Assembly (NCBI GenBank): GCA_050180015.1
Contig: JBFXEO010000040.1
Location: forward strand, 1 to 16,038
Length of the DNA stretch: 16,038 bases
Direction of reading: 5' to 3'
Origin: JBFXEO01 sp050180015
GTDB lineage: Bacteria; Bacteroidota; Bacteroidia; Bacteroidales; Tenuifilaceae
The notes under the pieces: model-generated
The model's database searches: none
The model's input: only the letters and a program-made list of their open reading frames with translations
Told to the model about the DNA's origin: nothing
Program-made: the position numbers and the translations under genes
Shown: one piece after another, positions 15,461 through 16,038 of the stretch
Layout: every line of letters starts with the position of its first letter
Numbering within the stretch: position 1 is the stretch's first letter

Positions 15461-16038
15461 ATGACGAACAGAATAAAAAAATTCCTCTCAAACAAGTATT
15501 TTAAGCTTGCTTCTGCCGCACTCATTTACATACTCTGGATAATTTGGATTGGCAACTACTGGCTGATGCTTGGGTTAGCGGTTATTTTCGATTTTTATAT
15601 CACAAAAAAGGTAAATTGGACCTTCTGGAAAAAACGGGGACAGAAAAAAACAGTCCTCATTGAGTGGGTCGATGCAATAATATTTGCAGTTATAGCGGCA
15701 ACCCTTATTCGAATGTTTTTCATTGAGGCCTATACCATTCCTACCTCATCCATGGAAAAAAGCTTGCTGGTGGGCGATTACCTGTTTGTAAGCAAGGTTA
15801 GTTATGGCCCTAAAATGCCCAACACCCCGATTTCGTTCCCGTTTGTTCATCACACTTTGCCGTTTACGAAATACACCAAGTCGTTTATCGAATGGCCCCG
15901 TTGGCCATATAAGCGAATAGCGGGACTGGGCAATATTCAGCGGAAAGTTGTGGTGGTATTTAACTTTCCTGAAGGAGATACCGTGGTGTTACAAGATCAG
16001 AATTACAGCTACTATACCCAGGAACGCGTGTATGGACG
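15461..16038 (+). CDS. lepB: Signal peptidase I (5' part, cut by the window end)
   Basis: LepB is an inner-membrane serine protease that removes signal peptides outside the membrane. The frame is open from the ATG at 15461 to the last base (192 codons plus two bases). Hydrophobic segments at about residues 16-31, 33-47 and 70-88 are likely membrane spans. The catalytic serine is S97 in IPTSSMEKSLLVGDYLFVSK, the family's box with the nucleophile before Met. The catalytic lysine box (usually YIKR.VGLPGD) is not yet reached. The long stretch with MPNTPISFPF and WPYKRIAGLGN is an insert I associate with Bacteroidota LepB. Completeness cannot be judged from this window. Confidence 0.95.
   Translation, partial: MTNRIKKFLSNKYFKLASAALIYILWIIWIGNYWLMLGLAVIFDFYITKKVNWTFWKKRGQKKTVLIEWVDAIIFAVIAATLIRMFFIEAYTIPTSSMEKSLLVGDYLFVSKVSYGPKMPNTPISFPFVHHTLPFTKYTKSFIEWPRWPYKRIAGLGNIQRKVVVVFNFPEGDTVVLQDQNYSYYTQERVYG

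Noticed and set aside
15908..15934. YKRIAGLGN of LepB as the catalytic lysine box
   Set aside because: In Bacteroidota LepB a similar YKR stretch lies in the insert before the true KR.(V/A)xxPGD box; the latter is beyond the window end.

Overview
The window looks like chromosomal core sequence from a member of the Bacteroidota, probably Bacteroidales-like. Three things point there. Promoter-like TAnnTTTG (-7) elements lie just upstream of five genes. Start codons are mostly preceded by A/T-rich sequence rather than Shine-Dalgarno sites. Several proteins have the form usual in that phylum: fused RibBA, ATP-dependent PckA, a LysM plus periplasmic-binding-like protein, and a LepB with a long insert. 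The assignment rests on motifs and my knowledge of the families; no database search was run.

Layout. Positions 1-73 hold what may be the last 23 codons of an upstream gene. Next come ribBA (riboflavin synthesis) and fmt (Met-tRNA formyltransferase), then a SNF2-family ATPase, the only minus-strand gene. It faces fmt tail to tail and diverges from a secreted protein with three LysM domains and a type I periplasmic-binding-like domain. A CDF metal exporter follows, then pckA with its own promoter and terminator, then plsY (membrane lipid synthesis). The cluster thrS-infC-rpmI-rplT has a promoter before thrS and a hairpin terminator after rplT. Last are dapB (lysine and peptidoglycan precursor synthesis) and a signal peptidase I gene, lepB, cut by the window end.

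The genes serve translation (fmt, thrS, infC, rpmI, rplT), the envelope (LysM protein, plsY, dapB, lepB), cofactor and central metabolism (ribBA, pckA), metal balance (CDF protein) and DNA or RNA-polymerase transactions (SNF2). No gap between genes exceeds about 230 bases. I saw no tRNA, rRNA, CRISPR array, insertion sequence or phage gene.

I see no new multi-gene system. The points worth a second look are regulatory: infC starts at ATA behind a perfect AGGAGG, the only clear Shine-Dalgarno I noticed. A two-part hairpin precedes rplT and could be a bL20 autoregulatory site. A perfect palindrome sits inside the pckA promoter with an inverted repeat upstream. The plsY promoter lies so close to its ATG that the mRNA may be leaderless. 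A short degenerate heptamer repeat lies before plsY.
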